A DNA stretch of 64,000 bases, taken from contig NZ_CP150356.1 of assembly GCF_051521505.1 (NCBI RefSeq), positions 3,410,001 to 3,474,000 of the forward strand, written 5' to 3'. The DNA is from Sorangium sp025924095. Lineage in GTDB: Bacteria; Myxococcota_A; Polyangia; Polyangiales; Polyangiaceae. Of this stretch, positions 33,619 through 43,182 are shown one piece after another. A model generated the notes under the pieces. The model searched no databases, was not told the origin of the DNA, and was given only the letters and a program-made list of their open reading frames with translations. A program made the position numbers and the translations under genes. The number at the start of each line of letters is the position of its first letter. The stretch's first letter is position 1.

Positions 33619-36600
33619 ATGAGCGACGGGATGAAACAGCGGTGCAGCGAGGAACGAGCGGAAGGGCGCGACTTCATCGAACGCCTGGAAGACCTCACGA
33701 TCGTGAGACCCGTGGACGACTCCGAGGAACGTCTCCTCCAGGACACCGAGCTCCTGAAGCAGGAGCTCACGCGCGCGAGCTCAGGGCGCGAGTCCGGGCT
33801 GATGCGGCTCCTCGCGGCGCGGGTCGCGATGAACTGCGCCTTCCAGTTCTGGGGCCTGCTCGACGCCGACGGCACGAACTGGGAGTCGAACTATGCCTCG
33901 GTCCGCGGCGCCGGCGTGGAGCGGAGGGAAGTGCACGGAGTGCCGTTCTGGGACTGCCGCTGGTGGCAAGGCGCGCCCGAGGCCCAGCAGCGGCTGAAGG
34001 ACGCGGTGCGGCGCGCGGCGCGCGGCGAGTTCGTCCGGTACGACGTCGAGATCCTCGGGGGCAGCGAGGGAGAGGAGATCATCACCATCGACTTCAACCT
34101 GAAGCCCGTCAAGGACCGTCAAGGCAACGTCGTCTTCATGATCGCCGAGGGGCGCGACGTCACCGAGCAGCGGCGGCTCGAGCGGGAGGTGGCGCGGCAC
34201 AGGGACGAGCTCGCGACGCTCGATCGCCTCAAGACGGAGTTCGTGGCCAACGTGAGCCACGAGTTCCGCACCCCGCTCACCCTCATCCTCGGGCGCGTCG
34301 AGGACGCCCTGTCCCGCCCGGCGGGGTCGCTCTCGGGCGAGGCCCTCGCCGCCGTGCACCGGAGCACCCTCCGGCTCCTCCGGCTCGTCAACACGCTGCT
34401 CGACTTCTCCCGCATCGAGGCGGGGCGCCTCCAGAGGTCGTTCGAGCCCACCGACCTCGCGCGGCTCACCGAGGAGCTCGCGAGCTCCTTCCGCTCGCTC
34501 GTCGAGGGCGCGGGCCTGTCGCTCGTCGTGGACTGCCCGCCGCTGCCGGAGCCCGTCTACGTCGACAGGGCGCAGTGGGAGAAGATCGTGTCGAACCTCG
34601 TGTCGAACGCCTTCAAGTTCACGTTCGAAGGGGAGATCGCGGTCTCGCTCCTGCCCCAGCTGGCCCACGTCGAGCTGTGCGTGCGCGACACCGGCACCGG
34701 GATCCCGGCGGACGAGCTCCCGCGCATCTTCGAGCGGTTCCACCGTGTGCACGGCGCGCGCTGCCGGAGCATCGAGGGCACCGGGCTCGGGCTCGCCCTC
34801 GTGCAGGAGCTCGTCCAGGTGCACGGCGGCTCCCTGCGCGCCTCGAGCGAGCCGGGGCGGGGGAGCGCGTTCACCGTGTCGATCCCGAGGGGCCGCGCGC
34901 ACCTGCCGCCCGAGCGCGTCGCCGCGGCGGCGGGGCCCGCGCCCTCGCCGGCGAGCACGAACCTCCACGTGATCGAGGCGTCGCAGTGGTCTCCGCGCGG
35001 CTGCGACGGCGCGGCGCCCGCGGGGCTCGACGCGCACGCGCGCGCCGTGGCCGCGCCGGGGCCGGGCCCGCGGGAGGGCGAGGGCCGGATCCTCGTCGCC
35101 GACGACAACGCGGACATGCGCGAGTACCTCGTCCACCTCCTCGCGCCCCGGTGGAGCGTGGAGGTGGCCTCCGACGGGCGGGCGGCCCTCGCGGCCGCGC
35201 TGGCGCGCCCGCCGGACCTCGTGGTGAGCGACGTGATGATGCCAGGGCTCGACGGCGTGGCCCTCGTCCGGGAGCTCCGGGCCGACCCGAGGACGAGCAT
35301 GGTCCCCGTGGTGCTCGTGTCCGCGCGCGCGGGCGACGAGGCCGTCGTCGAGGGGCTCGACATGGGGGCGGACGATTACCTGGTGAAGCCGTTCTCGGCG
35401 CGCGAGCTCCTCGCCCGCGTCCGGACGCAGATCGAGATGGCGCGGATGCGGCGGAGGGCGGCCGAGGCCGCGGAGCGGGAGCGCGCGCTGGAGCTGCCGC
35501 GCTTCCTGGACGCGGCGAGCGTGGTGCTCGCCGATTCGCTGGACTATCCGACGACGCTCGCCCGGGTCGCGCAGCTCGCGGTGCCCGTGCTCGCCGACTT
35601 CTGCCTCGTCGACCTGCTCGACGAGGAGGAGGGCGCCTTCCGGCGGGTGGGTGTGGCCTGCGCGGATCCCGCGCAGTCCGCCCTGGCCGAGGAGGCGAAG
35701 CGCTTCACACCCAGGCTCGACGGCAGCCGCGAGCACCCGCCGACCCGGGTGTTCGTGGAGCGGAAGTCGTTGCTCATCGAGCATTTCACGGACGAGGACA
35801 TGCGCGCCATCGCGCACAACGAGGAGCACTTCCGGGTGATCCAGGCCATGGGGGGGCGCTCGTCCATGTGCGTCCCGCTGGCGCGGCGGGGTCGGCTCTT
35901 CGGGACGCTGACGTTCATCGCCGCGCAATCCGGGCGCCGGTACACCCGGGACGACCTCTCGGCCGCGGAGGAGCTCGCGCGCCGCTGCGCGCTGGCCGTG
36001 GACAACGCGCGTCTGTACAAGGACGCCCAGAGCGCGATCGCCCTGCGCGACGAGTTCCTCTCGATCGCCTCTCACGAGCTGAAGACGCCGCTCACCCCGC
36101 TCTCGCTGCAGATCCAGATCCTGACGCGCCGGGCGCCGGAGCTGTGCCCCGACAAGGAGCGCCTCGCGTGGCTCACGGACCGGCTCGGGCTCGTTCGCCG
36201 TCAGGGCGAGCGGCTGAGGCGGCTCGTCGACAACCTGCTCGACATCTCCCGCATCTCCGCGGGGCGCATCGCCCTCGAGCTGGAGCCCGTCCGGCTGTCC
36301 GAGATCGTCCGGCAGGTGGTGTCCCGCTTCCACGAGGGCGGTGAGATCGCGGAGTCGGGCTCCCGGGTCACGGTGAGCGCGGACGACGACGCCGCCGGCA
36401 ACTGGGATCGGCTGCGGCTCGAGCAGGTCGTCGACAACCTCGTCTCGAACGCGCTCAAGTATGGTCAGGGCAAACCGCTCGAGATCGCCGTCACCTCGAC
36501 GGATTCGATGGCCACGTTCACGATCGCGGATCACGGTATCGGGATCGCGCCCGAGCACGTCGGGCGGATCTTCGGGCGGTTCGAGCGGGCCGTGTCGGCG

Positions 36601-36780
36601 CGGCACTATGGCGGTCTGGGAATGGGTCTTTACATCACGAAGCAGCTGGTCGAAGCGCTGGACGGCTCGATCGAGGTGAGCTCGGTCCCGGGCGAGGGCT
36701 CGACCTTCAAGGTCACCTTGCCGCTGGCCGGCCCTGGCGCCTCGGGCCCGCGAAGCCGGCCGGGCTCGGGGATCGGCTGA
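33619..36780 (+). CDS. Hybrid sensor kinase: PAS - kinase - receiver - GAF - kinase
   Basis: The 1053-residue protein contains two complete histidine kinase cores. The first has its phosphorylatable His at residue 214 (ANVSHEFRTPLTL) and an ATPase domain with GTGLGLALVQ. A receiver domain follows with phosphoacceptor Asp538 (VVSDVMMPGLDG) and conserved KPFSARELL. Next is a GAF sensor (about 640-790) and a second kinase core with His819 (IASHELKTPLTPL) and GGLGMGLYITK. No transmembrane helix is evident, so it should sense a cytoplasmic signal. Upstream in-frame sequence is low-complexity Pro/Arg, so 33619 is preferred. It probably phosphorylates the receiver gene next to it. Confidence 0.85.
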   Translation: MSDGMKQRCSEERAEGRDFIERLEDLTIVRPVDDSEERLLQDTELLKQELTRASSGRESGLMRLLAARVAMNCAFQFWGLLDADGTNWESNYASVRGAGVERREVHGVPFWDCRWWQGAPEAQQRLKDAVRRAARGEFVRYDVEILGGSEGEEIITIDFNLKPVKDRQGNVVFMIAEGRDVTEQRRLEREVARHRDELATLDRLKTEFVANVSHEFRTPLTLILGRVEDALSRPAGSLSGEALAAVHRSTLRLLRLVNTLLDFSRIEAGRLQRSFEPTDLARLTEELASSFRSLVEGAGLSLVVDCPPLPEPVYVDRAQWEKIVSNLVSNAFKFTFEGEIAVSLLPQLAHVELCVRDTGTGIPADELPRIFERFHRVHGARCRSIEGTGLGLALVQELVQVHGGSLRASSEPGRGSAFTVSIPRGRAHLPPERVAAAAGPAPSPASTNLHVIEASQWSPRGCDGAAPAGLDAHARAVAAPGPGPREGEGRILVADDNADMREYLVHLLAPRWSVEVASDGRAALAAALARPPDLVVSDVMMPGLDGVALVRELRADPRTSMVPVVLVSARAGDEAVVEGLDMGADDYLVKPFSARELLARVRTQIEMARMRRRAAEAAERERALELPRFLDAASVVLADSLDYPTTLARVAQLAVPVLADFCLVDLLDEEEGAFRRVGVACADPAQSALAEEAKRFTPRLDGSREHPPTRVFVERKSLLIEHFTDEDMRAIAHNEEHFRVIQAMGGRSSMCVPLARRGRLFGTLTFIAAQSGRRYTRDDLSAAEELARRCALAVDNARLYKDAQSAIALRDEFLSIASHELKTPLTPLSLQIQILTRRAPELCPDKERLAWLTDRLGLVRRQGERLRRLVDNLLDISRISAGRIALELEPVRLSEIVRQVVSRFHEGGEIAESGSRVTVSADDDAAGNWDRLRLEQVVDNLVSNALKYGQGKPLEIAVTSTDSMATFTIADHGIGIAPEHVGRIFGRFERAVSARHYGGLGMGLYITKQLVEALDGSIEVSSVPGEGSTFKVTLPLAGPGASGPRSRPGSGIG

Positions 36781-36865
36781 GGCGACCTTCGCGAGCGGGC
36801 TTCGCGGCCCGCCCGCGGGCGCAGCGCCGCTGGACCCTGCTGCTTCGGGAAGAGAGCGACTGCGC

Positions 36866-37246
36866 ATGACGATGAGCCGCCCCAGCAAGCGTATCTTGAT
36901 CGTCGATGACGACGCCGCGATCCGCCGGACATTGAGCGAGCTCCTGGAAGACGAGGGCTATGGGGTCGCGTCGGTCGCGAACGGGCGTGAGGCCCTGGAG
37001 TATCTGCGGGACGATCCGTCGTCGATCTCGCTGGTCCTGCTCGACCTGATGATGCCAGTCATGGACGGGTTCCAGTTCCGGGCCGAGCAGAAGAGCGACC
37101 CGATGCTCGCCTCGATGCCCATCGTGGTGATGACCGCGCGCGGCGGGACGGACCGCGCCGGGATCGACGCGGACGCGGTGATCAGCAAGCCGTTCGATGT
37201 CCTGAAGCTGATGGACACCATCGAGCGGAGCTGCCGGAGAGACTGA
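36866..37246 (+). CDS. Single-domain response regulator
   Basis: The 126-residue protein is a receiver domain alone: acidic pocket VDDD near 13-16, phosphoacceptor Asp60 (LLDLMMPVMDG), conserved Thr (MTAR) and Lys (SKPFD). It lacks an output domain, so it may relay phosphate or act through protein contacts. It follows the double-kinase hybrid by 85 bases on the same strand. Confidence 0.9.
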   Translation: MTMSRPSKRILIVDDDAAIRRTLSELLEDEGYGVASVANGREALEYLRDDPSSISLVLLDLMMPVMDGFQFRAEQKSDPMLASMPIVVMTARGGTDRAGIDADAVISKPFDVLKLMDTIERSCRRD

Positions 37247-37329
37247 GCCGCCAGCGCCTGGAAGGCCGACCGGGGCGGGAGATCCGCTCGGCATGATGGG
37301 TGAAGCCCGGCGTGGGTTCGAGGGGCCTA

Positions 37330-39870
37330 TCAAGATTCCCCCCTCGATCCGGCGATGTTCGCGAGCACCGCGAGCAGCTCGGCCGTCTCGATGGGCTTGG
37401 GGACATGGGTGTTGAACCCGGCCCGCAGGGCGCGCATGCGGTCCTCCGTGCGCGCATAGGCGGTGAGCGCGATCGCCGGGGTCCGCCCCCCGCTGCTCGC
37501 CGGGAACGCGCGGATCTTGCGGATCAGCGCGTAGCCGTCCTCGCCGGGCATGGCGATGTCGGACACGAGCACGTCGGGCCGCAGCGCCTTGAGCGCGAGC
37601 AGCGCCTCGGCGGTCGACGCCACGGCCGTCACCTGCGCGCCGCACTGCTCCAGCATCGTGACGAGGAGCTCGCGCGTGTCGTCCTCATCGTCCACGATGA
37701 GCACGTTCAGCCCCTCGATCTCCGGAGGACGATCGCTCCCGCCGGGGGTGCCCGGCAGCGACATCATCCGGCGATCCCGGGCGTGGCTCGGCACCACCGC
37801 GAGCGGCAGCCGGACGATGAACGTCGCGCCCCGCACCTCCCCGTCGCTCAGCGCCTGGACCGTGCCGCCGTGCATCTCCACGAGGCTCTTCACGATCGTG
37901 AGCCCGAGGCCCAGCCCCCCGTGCTTGCGGGTGGTGCCGCTCTCGGCCTGCCGGAACTGCTCGAACACGAAGGGCAGGAACGCAGCGTCGATGCCCTGAC
38001 CGGTGTCGGACACGACGATCTCGGCCGACGCCTCGGAGCGCTCGAGCCGGATGCGCACGACCCCGCCCCGCGACGTGAACTTCACCGCGTTGCTGAGGAG
38101 GTTCCAGATGACCTGCTGCAGCCGGCCCGCGTCCCCCGCGACAGGGCCCACCCCGGGATCGAGGAGCGGCTCCAGCCGCACCCCCTTGGCGTCGGCGGCC
38201 GGGCGCACCACCTCGAGCGCGGCGTCGATCACCGCCACGAGATCCATCGGCTGGACCTCCAGCCGGAGCTTGCCGGCCATGATGCGCGAGATGTCGAGCA
38301 GATCGTCGATCAGCTGCGCCTGCGCCAGCGCGTTGCGCTCCACCGTCTCCAGCGCCTTCTCGCGACGATCCTCGGCGAGCTTGCCGGTACGCAGCATCCG
38401 GATCCAGCCGAGGACCGCCGTGAGCGGCGTGCGAAGCTCGTGGCTCATCGTCGCCAGGAACTCGTCCTTCAGGTGGCTCGCGGCCTCGGCCTCCTGCCTC
38501 GCCGTCTGCGCCGCGGCGAGCAGGCCTTGCCGCTCCTCCTCGGCGCGCCTGCGCGCGGTGATGTCGAAGAACGAGGAGACGACGCCCACCACCGCGCCGT
38601 CCGAGCTGCGGAGCGGCTGCGCGTTCACCGACAGCCACAGGACCGAGCCGTCCTCCCGCTCCATGCCGAGCAGGACGGCCGACTGGGGCGCGCCGGTCCG
38701 GAGCGCGACCTGCGCGGGGTACATCTCGAACGGGAACAGCGAGCCGTCCTCGCGCACGATCTTGCTCGACGGATCCAGCAGCGTCGACCCCACGAGCTGC
38801 GCCAGAGGCCGCCCGAGGATCCGCTCGGCGCTCGCGTTCGCGGTGCGGATGACCCCGCGCTCGTCCTGGAGCGTGACGCCCTCCTCGAGCGCGCTGATGA
38901 TCACGCGATAGCGCTCCTCGCTGTCCCGGAGCGCTTGCTCCGCCTCGAGCGCGTCGGTCTCGTCGCGCGTGATCAGCACGGCGCCGGCGGGCGATCCGTC
39001 GGCGTGCCGCAGCGGCGACGCGGTCCCGGCGAGCGCGCGGATCGAGCCGTCCGGGCGCGTCACGAGCCAGCGCGCGTTCTCGACCTTCTCGCCCCGGATC
39101 GCGCGGTAGAGAGGATCCTCGTCGGGCCGCAGCGGCCGGCCGTCCAGCGCGAGCAGCCCGTTCGCCCGGAGCGCCTCGATCGCGGCGCTCGCGTCGCGCG
39201 CGTACACGCCGTGCTGCCGCTGGGCCTCCACGTTGCAGATGCGCAGCGCCCCGCGCTCGTCCGTCGCCATGATGCCGTCGCCGCTCTGCTCGATGAGCGC
39301 GCGCAGCAGATCGCGCTCCACCGCCGCGATCCGTTCGGCGCGCTCGGCCCGCTCGCGGAGCCGCTTCGAGCGCAGGAGCGCACCGACGCGCGCCGACAGA
39401 GCGGCCGCGGGGCAGGGCTTGATCACGTAGTCGTCGGCGCCCGCGGTGAGCCCCTCGACGAGGTCCTGCTCGTGCCCGGCCACGGTCAAGATGAGGATCG
39501 GGAGCCCGACCGTGGCGGGGCGCGACCGGAGCAGGCCGCAGATCTCGGTGCCCGACATGCCCGGCATCACCTGGTCGAGCACGAGGACGTCCGGGAGATC
39601 GCTCCCCGTCACGCGCTCCAGCATCACCGCGGCGTCCGTGAAGACCTGGACCTCGTACCCGGCCGCGAGCGAGCACGCCGCCATCTCGGCCTCCAGCGGC
39701 GAGTCGTCGAGGATCCACACGACCGCGCGCGGCGCGCGCTCGCTCGGAGGCGGCTCCGTGCCCCCGCCCCGGGCGCCTCGCGCGGCCGGAGCCGCGTGGC
39801 GCCGCGGCGTGGCGTTCGCTTCGCGCGTCGCGTCGGCGAGCACGGAATCCATCGTTGTCGGCCGATTCAT
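37330..39870 (-). CDS. Hybrid sensor kinase: receiver - PAS - PAS - kinase - receiver
   Basis: The 846-residue protein opens with a receiver domain with Asp99 (VLVLDQVMPGMSG), followed by two or more PAS domains (about 190-440). A histidine kinase core has His477 (TMSHELRTPLTAV) and ATPase motifs (GLGLGLTIVK). A C-terminal receiver has Asp771 (LVSDIAMPGEDG). There is no membrane segment. A GGAGA five bases before the ATG at 39870 supports the start. It is divergent from the chemosensory operon and convergent with the single-domain regulator; partners cannot be told from sequence. Confidence 0.85.
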   Translation of the reverse strand: MNRPTTMDSVLADATREANATPRRHAAPAARGARGGGTEPPPSERAPRAVVWILDDSPLEAEMAACSLAAGYEVQVFTDAAVMLERVTGSDLPDVLVLDQVMPGMSGTEICGLLRSRPATVGLPILILTVAGHEQDLVEGLTAGADDYVIKPCPAAALSARVGALLRSKRLRERAERAERIAAVERDLLRALIEQSGDGIMATDERGALRICNVEAQRQHGVYARDASAAIEALRANGLLALDGRPLRPDEDPLYRAIRGEKVENARWLVTRPDGSIRALAGTASPLRHADGSPAGAVLITRDETDALEAEQALRDSEERYRVIISALEEGVTLQDERGVIRTANASAERILGRPLAQLVGSTLLDPSSKIVREDGSLFPFEMYPAQVALRTGAPQSAVLLGMEREDGSVLWLSVNAQPLRSSDGAVVGVVSSFFDITARRRAEEERQGLLAAAQTARQEAEAASHLKDEFLATMSHELRTPLTAVLGWIRMLRTGKLAEDRREKALETVERNALAQAQLIDDLLDISRIMAGKLRLEVQPMDLVAVIDAALEVVRPAADAKGVRLEPLLDPGVGPVAGDAGRLQQVIWNLLSNAVKFTSRGGVVRIRLERSEASAEIVVSDTGQGIDAAFLPFVFEQFRQAESGTTRKHGGLGLGLTIVKSLVEMHGGTVQALSDGEVRGATFIVRLPLAVVPSHARDRRMMSLPGTPGGSDRPPEIEGLNVLIVDDEDDTRELLVTMLEQCGAQVTAVASTAEALLALKALRPDVLVSDIAMPGEDGYALIRKIRAFPASSGGRTPAIALTAYARTEDRMRALRAGFNTHVPKPIETAELLAVLANIAGSRGES

Positions 39871-40047
39871 CGTTCTCCAGGAGCAGCAGGGGCCGTGAGA
39901 CTCCACCTCCTCCCGCTGAGGAGCCGCTCTCCGGATTGAACCGGGGCGCGGATCAGGCATTGGCTTTCCAAGAGTCGTGGCCGCCCAATCTCATCTGATC
40001 GAGCGCCTGCGGCGACGCAAGCCCGATGCGCTGAAATGCGTGCTGTC

Positions 40048-40101
40048 GCGTTCTGCTACGTTTCGCGTCCGCCGCGCGCCGCGCGGCACGTAGCAGAACG
40101 C
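40048..40101. repeat. 14-bp perfect inverted repeat with nested 7-bp hairpin
   Basis: GCGTTCTGCTACGT (40048-40061) and its exact reverse complement (40088-40101) flank a 26-base spacer. The spacer contains GCCGCGC/GCGCGGC (40071-40087) with a three-base loop directly abutting the right arm. In RNA or cruciform DNA it would be a long stem with one bulge. It lies in a divergent intergenic region, where a terminator is not expected. Confidence 0.75.
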
Positions 40102-40230
40102 GCCCTTTCACCCCCGGCGCCGGCCGGACGCGCCGCCCGACGAGCGCGTCTCCGCCGCGCCTCGATCGCGGCGCTCGGGGCCGATCCGACAGGAATTCCC
40201 TGATTCGCTCGGGTGTGCTCCGGTGGGCAA

Positions 40231-40260
40231 TTGACACCCAGCGTGCATGCCAGCTATTCC
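40231..40260 (+). promoter_or_regulatory. Possible promoter of the chemosensory operon
   Basis: A perfect TTGACA (40231-40236) is followed after 17-18 bases by a poor -10 (TATTCC, 40255-40260). Transcription would begin just upstream of the GTG at 40278. The -10 match is weak. Confidence 0.3.
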
Positions 40261-40277
40261 CTCGACCGAGTACCGCT

Positions 40278-40661
40278 GTGGCAGAGATCCTCGTCGTCGA
40301 TGACAGCCGGGTGATGCGTGAGATGGTCGTGGCCTGCCTGCGGGCCGAGCCGTACAGGTTCGCGCACGCGGCGAGCGGGCTCGAGGCGATTGAGACGCTC
40401 TCGCTGAGGCCGTTCGATCTCGTGGTGCTCGACCTGAACATGCCCGATATCGGGGGACTCGAGGTCATCGAGTTCATCCGGGGCCAGGACAAGCTGCGGA
40501 GCCTGCCGATTCTGGTGGTGACCACCCGGGGTGATGAGGAGTCCCGGGTCCGCGCGCTCGGCGCGGGGGCCTCGGAGTTCATGACGAAGCCCTTCACTCC
40601 CGACGCCATCCTGGCCAGCGTGCGAGCGCTCCTGGGGGAGGGCGTCGCGAGCACCGGATGA
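40278..40661 (+). CDS. cheY: CheY-like response regulator
   Basis: The 127-residue receiver domain has the acidic pair VVDDS, phosphoacceptor Asp52 (VLDLNMPDIGG), Thr in VVTTRG and Lys in MTKPFTP. It is the first gene of a seven-gene chemosensory operon and is probably phosphorylated by the CheA encoded next, whose ATG overlaps its stop. A GTG start at 40278 is chosen because the protein then begins at the first beta strand; a further GTG at 40215 is possible. Confidence 0.85.
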   Translation: MAEILVVDDSRVMREMVVACLRAEPYRFAHAASGLEAIETLSLRPFDLVVLDLNMPDIGGLEVIEFIRGQDKLRSLPILVVTTRGDEESRVRALGAGASEFMTKPFTPDAILASVRALLGEGVASTG

Positions 40662-42748
40662 GCGACGCGCTCGACGTCAACGAGTTCGTGGCCGGCTACC
40701 TCGTCGAGGTAGAAGAGCACCTCTCCGCGTCCACCGCGAACCTCCTCGCCGTCGAGGCGGCCCTCCGCTCCGGGGAGTCGAACCCCAGGGCGATCCGCGA
40801 GCTCTTCCGGTCTCTTCACACCATCAAGGGCCTCTCCGCCATGGTCGGCGTGGAGCCGATCGTGGACATCGCCCACGCGATGGAGACCGTGCTCCGGGCG
40901 GCGGACAGGGCGGCCGGGAGCCTCTCCACGTCGTCGATCGAGGTGCTGCTCCGCGGGCTCAGGGCCATCGAGGAGCGGACCCGCGCCCTCGCCGGCAAGC
41001 AGCCGGTGCCGCCCGCGGCGCCCGCGCTCCTCGACGCGCTCTCCGCGCTCGATCTCGCCGCCTCGCCGTCGCCCCCCGGGCCGACGATCGGCGCCGATCC
41101 CGAGATCCTCGCGAAGCTCGGGCCCGGCGAGCGGGTGCAGCTCGCGCAGGGCGTGGCCGGCGGGCGGCGCGCGCTGCGGGTCGATTTCATCCCGTCGCCG
41201 GCGCGCACGGCCGAGGGGATGAACATCACGACCGTCCGCGAGCGCGTCGGCAAGCTCGCCGAGATCGTCAAGGTCGTCCCGCTCTCGGTCCCGGCCAGCG
41301 ACAGGGCCCCGGGCGGCATCACCTTCGCGCTCCTCGTCCTCACGAGCGCGACCGACGAGGAGCTCGCGCGGGCGGCGGGCGCCGATGGCGTCCGCGCGCT
41401 CACGGTGGAGCCCCCCGTCCCGCTGGCCGTCGCTGCCCTCACGGCGGACAATCCGGACGATCCGGCGGACCGGGAGCCCCAGCTCCGCGGCGTCGTCCGC
41501 GTCGAGGTGGCGCGCCTCGACGACGCGCTCGACAAGCTGTCGGCGCTCGTCGTCACGCGGTTCCGGCTCGCCCGGGCGGCCGCGGAGCTGCGCGCCCGCG
41601 GGGTGGACACCCGCGACCTCTCCGAGATCCTGCGCGAGCACGACCGCCAGCTGCGCGACCTGCGCGGCGCCATCATGCGCGCGCGCATGATCTCGGTGAC
41701 GGAGCTCCTCGAGCGCGTGCCGCTCGTGGTCCGCGGCCTCGGCCGCGCGACGGGCAAGCAGGTCCGGATCGAGATCGACGCGGGCAAGGCGGAGCTCGAC
41801 AAGGCGGTCGCGGAGCGCATCTTCCCGGCGATCGTGCACCTGCTCCGCAACGCGGTCGATCACGCGATCGAGCCGCCCGCCGAGCGGCGGCGGCTGGGCA
41901 AGCCCGAGGAGGGCGTCGTCCGGGTCTCCTGCTTCGAGCGCTCCAACAACCAGCTCGAGCTCAGCGTCGCCGACGACGGGCGCGGCATCGACCGCGCGCG
42001 GGTGGCGGCGCGGGCCGGCCGCCCCGCGCCCGACGGCGACGCGGCCCTGCTCGATCTCATCACCTTGCCCGGGCTGTCGACGCTCGACCAGGCGACGAAG
42101 ACGAGCGGCCGCGGCCTCGGGATGGACATCGTGCGGCGCATCGCCGTGGAGCAGCTCGGCGGCGAGCTCTCCGTGAGCACGGCGCGCGGCGCCGGCACCT
42201 CCTTCACCCTGCGGATCCCGCTCACGTTGACCATCGTGGACGCCTTCTCTTTCCTGTGCGCAGGCCAGCCGTTCGTGACGCCCGTCGCCGGCGTGGAGGA
42301 GGTCCTGGAGATCGACGCGGCCCGCATCTTCCGCGGCCCGGTCGCGGGCGCGACCCGGGGCGGGGCGGAGCTGCCCGCCGCGGGCCGGGACCGGGGGCCC
42401 GCCGCGGGCCGCGCCCGGGGCGGGACCGAGCTGATCGAGCGCCGCGGCGAGGTCGTGCCGCTCGTCGACCTCGCCGCGCTCTTCGAGCTCGGGGCCTCGT
42501 CCGCGAGCAGGGCGCTCGTCGTGCGGCGCAGCGGCGCGCCCTTCGCGTTCGGCGTGACCCGCGTGCTCGGCCAGCAAGAGGTGGTCGTGCGGCCGCTCGA
42601 GGACCCGCTCGTCAAGGTGCCGGGCGTGTGCGGCTCGACCGATCTCGGCGACGGGCGCCCCACGCTCGTCCTCGATCTCGTGAACCTCAGCGGCAGGCTC
42701 TCCTCCGGCCATGGCGGCCGCGCCGGCCTCGTCCGGGTGGCCTCATGA
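40658..42748 (+). CDS. cheA: Chemotaxis histidine kinase CheA
   Basis: The 696-residue protein has an N-terminal HPt domain with His54 (FRSLHTIKGLS), a dimerisation helix pair (about 285-350), the ATPase core (LLRNAVDHAIEPP, VADDGRGID, SGRGLGMDIVRR) and a C-terminal CheW-like regulatory domain (from about 520). The CheW-like part has an unusual low-complexity insertion of Gly/Ala/Arg repeats near residues 560-590. It autophosphorylates under control of the receptor and CheW and passes phosphate to CheY and CheB. It overlaps cheY and cheW by four bases each. Confidence 0.95.
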   Translation: MSDALDVNEFVAGYLVEVEEHLSASTANLLAVEAALRSGESNPRAIRELFRSLHTIKGLSAMVGVEPIVDIAHAMETVLRAADRAAGSLSTSSIEVLLRGLRAIEERTRALAGKQPVPPAAPALLDALSALDLAASPSPPGPTIGADPEILAKLGPGERVQLAQGVAGGRRALRVDFIPSPARTAEGMNITTVRERVGKLAEIVKVVPLSVPASDRAPGGITFALLVLTSATDEELARAAGADGVRALTVEPPVPLAVAALTADNPDDPADREPQLRGVVRVEVARLDDALDKLSALVVTRFRLARAAAELRARGVDTRDLSEILREHDRQLRDLRGAIMRARMISVTELLERVPLVVRGLGRATGKQVRIEIDAGKAELDKAVAERIFPAIVHLLRNAVDHAIEPPAERRRLGKPEEGVVRVSCFERSNNQLELSVADDGRGIDRARVAARAGRPAPDGDAALLDLITLPGLSTLDQATKTSGRGLGMDIVRRIAVEQLGGELSVSTARGAGTSFTLRIPLTLTIVDAFSFLCAGQPFVTPVAGVEEVLEIDAARIFRGPVAGATRGGAELPAAGRDRGPAAGRARGGTELIERRGEVVPLVDLAALFELGASSASRALVVRRSGAPFAFGVTRVLGQQEVVVRPLEDPLVKVPGVCGSTDLGDGRPTLVLDLVNLSGRLSSGHGGRAGLVRVAS

Positions 42749-43182
42749 ACGATCTGCACGTGGTCCTGAAGGTGGCGGACACCGAGTACGCGATCTCCGC
42801 GGCGGACGTGCTCCACATGGAGTCGTTCACCGGGGCGACCCGGGTGCCGGGGACGCGGTCGTACGTCGGCGGCCTCATCCAGATCCGGGGCCGCGTCGTG
42901 CCGGTCGTGGATCTGCGCGCCCGCTTCGGGCTCCCGACCGTGGAGCCCACGCTGGACTCGCGGGTCATCGTCGTCCAGAGCGGCGGCCGCACCGTGGGCC
43001 TCCTGGTGGACAGCGCGCGGGAGGTCGTCCACATCGGCGCCGACGAGCTGCGGATGCCCCCCGAGGTCATGGCGGAGGAGAGCGCCGGGTTCGTGAGGGC
43101 GGTCGCGAAGCTCGGGAAGCGGCTCGTCATGCTCGTCGACGTCGGCAGGATCATCGGTGAGGAGCAGGATCATGGCAGTTGA
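42745..43182 (+). CDS. cheW: Chemotaxis adaptor CheW
   Basis: The 145-residue protein is a single CheW domain (ADTEYAISAADVLHMESF, GGLIQIRGRVVPVVDLR, VGLLVDSAREVVHI). It couples receptor to CheA. Its ATG overlaps the cheA stop and its end overlaps the receptor gene by 11 bases, so the three products are made together. Confidence 0.95.
   Translation: MNDLHVVLKVADTEYAISAADVLHMESFTGATRVPGTRSYVGGLIQIRGRVVPVVDLRARFGLPTVEPTLDSRVIVVQSGGRTVGLLVDSAREVVHIGADELRMPPEVMAEESAGFVRAVAKLGKRLVMLVDVGRIIGEEQDHGS

Larger units (their letters stand above)
39871..40277. other. Divergent region between hybrid kinase and chemosensory operon
   Basis: It holds a long composite palindrome (40048-40101) and a possible sigma70-like promoter (40231-40260) for the chemosensory genes. 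Otherwise it shows no reading frame with coding character. Confidence 0.5.

Noticed and set aside
37330..39939. Long forward-strand frame opposite the hybrid kinase
   Set aside because: It is an open antisense frame caused by high GC at third positions; the reverse strand has all kinase and receiver motifs.
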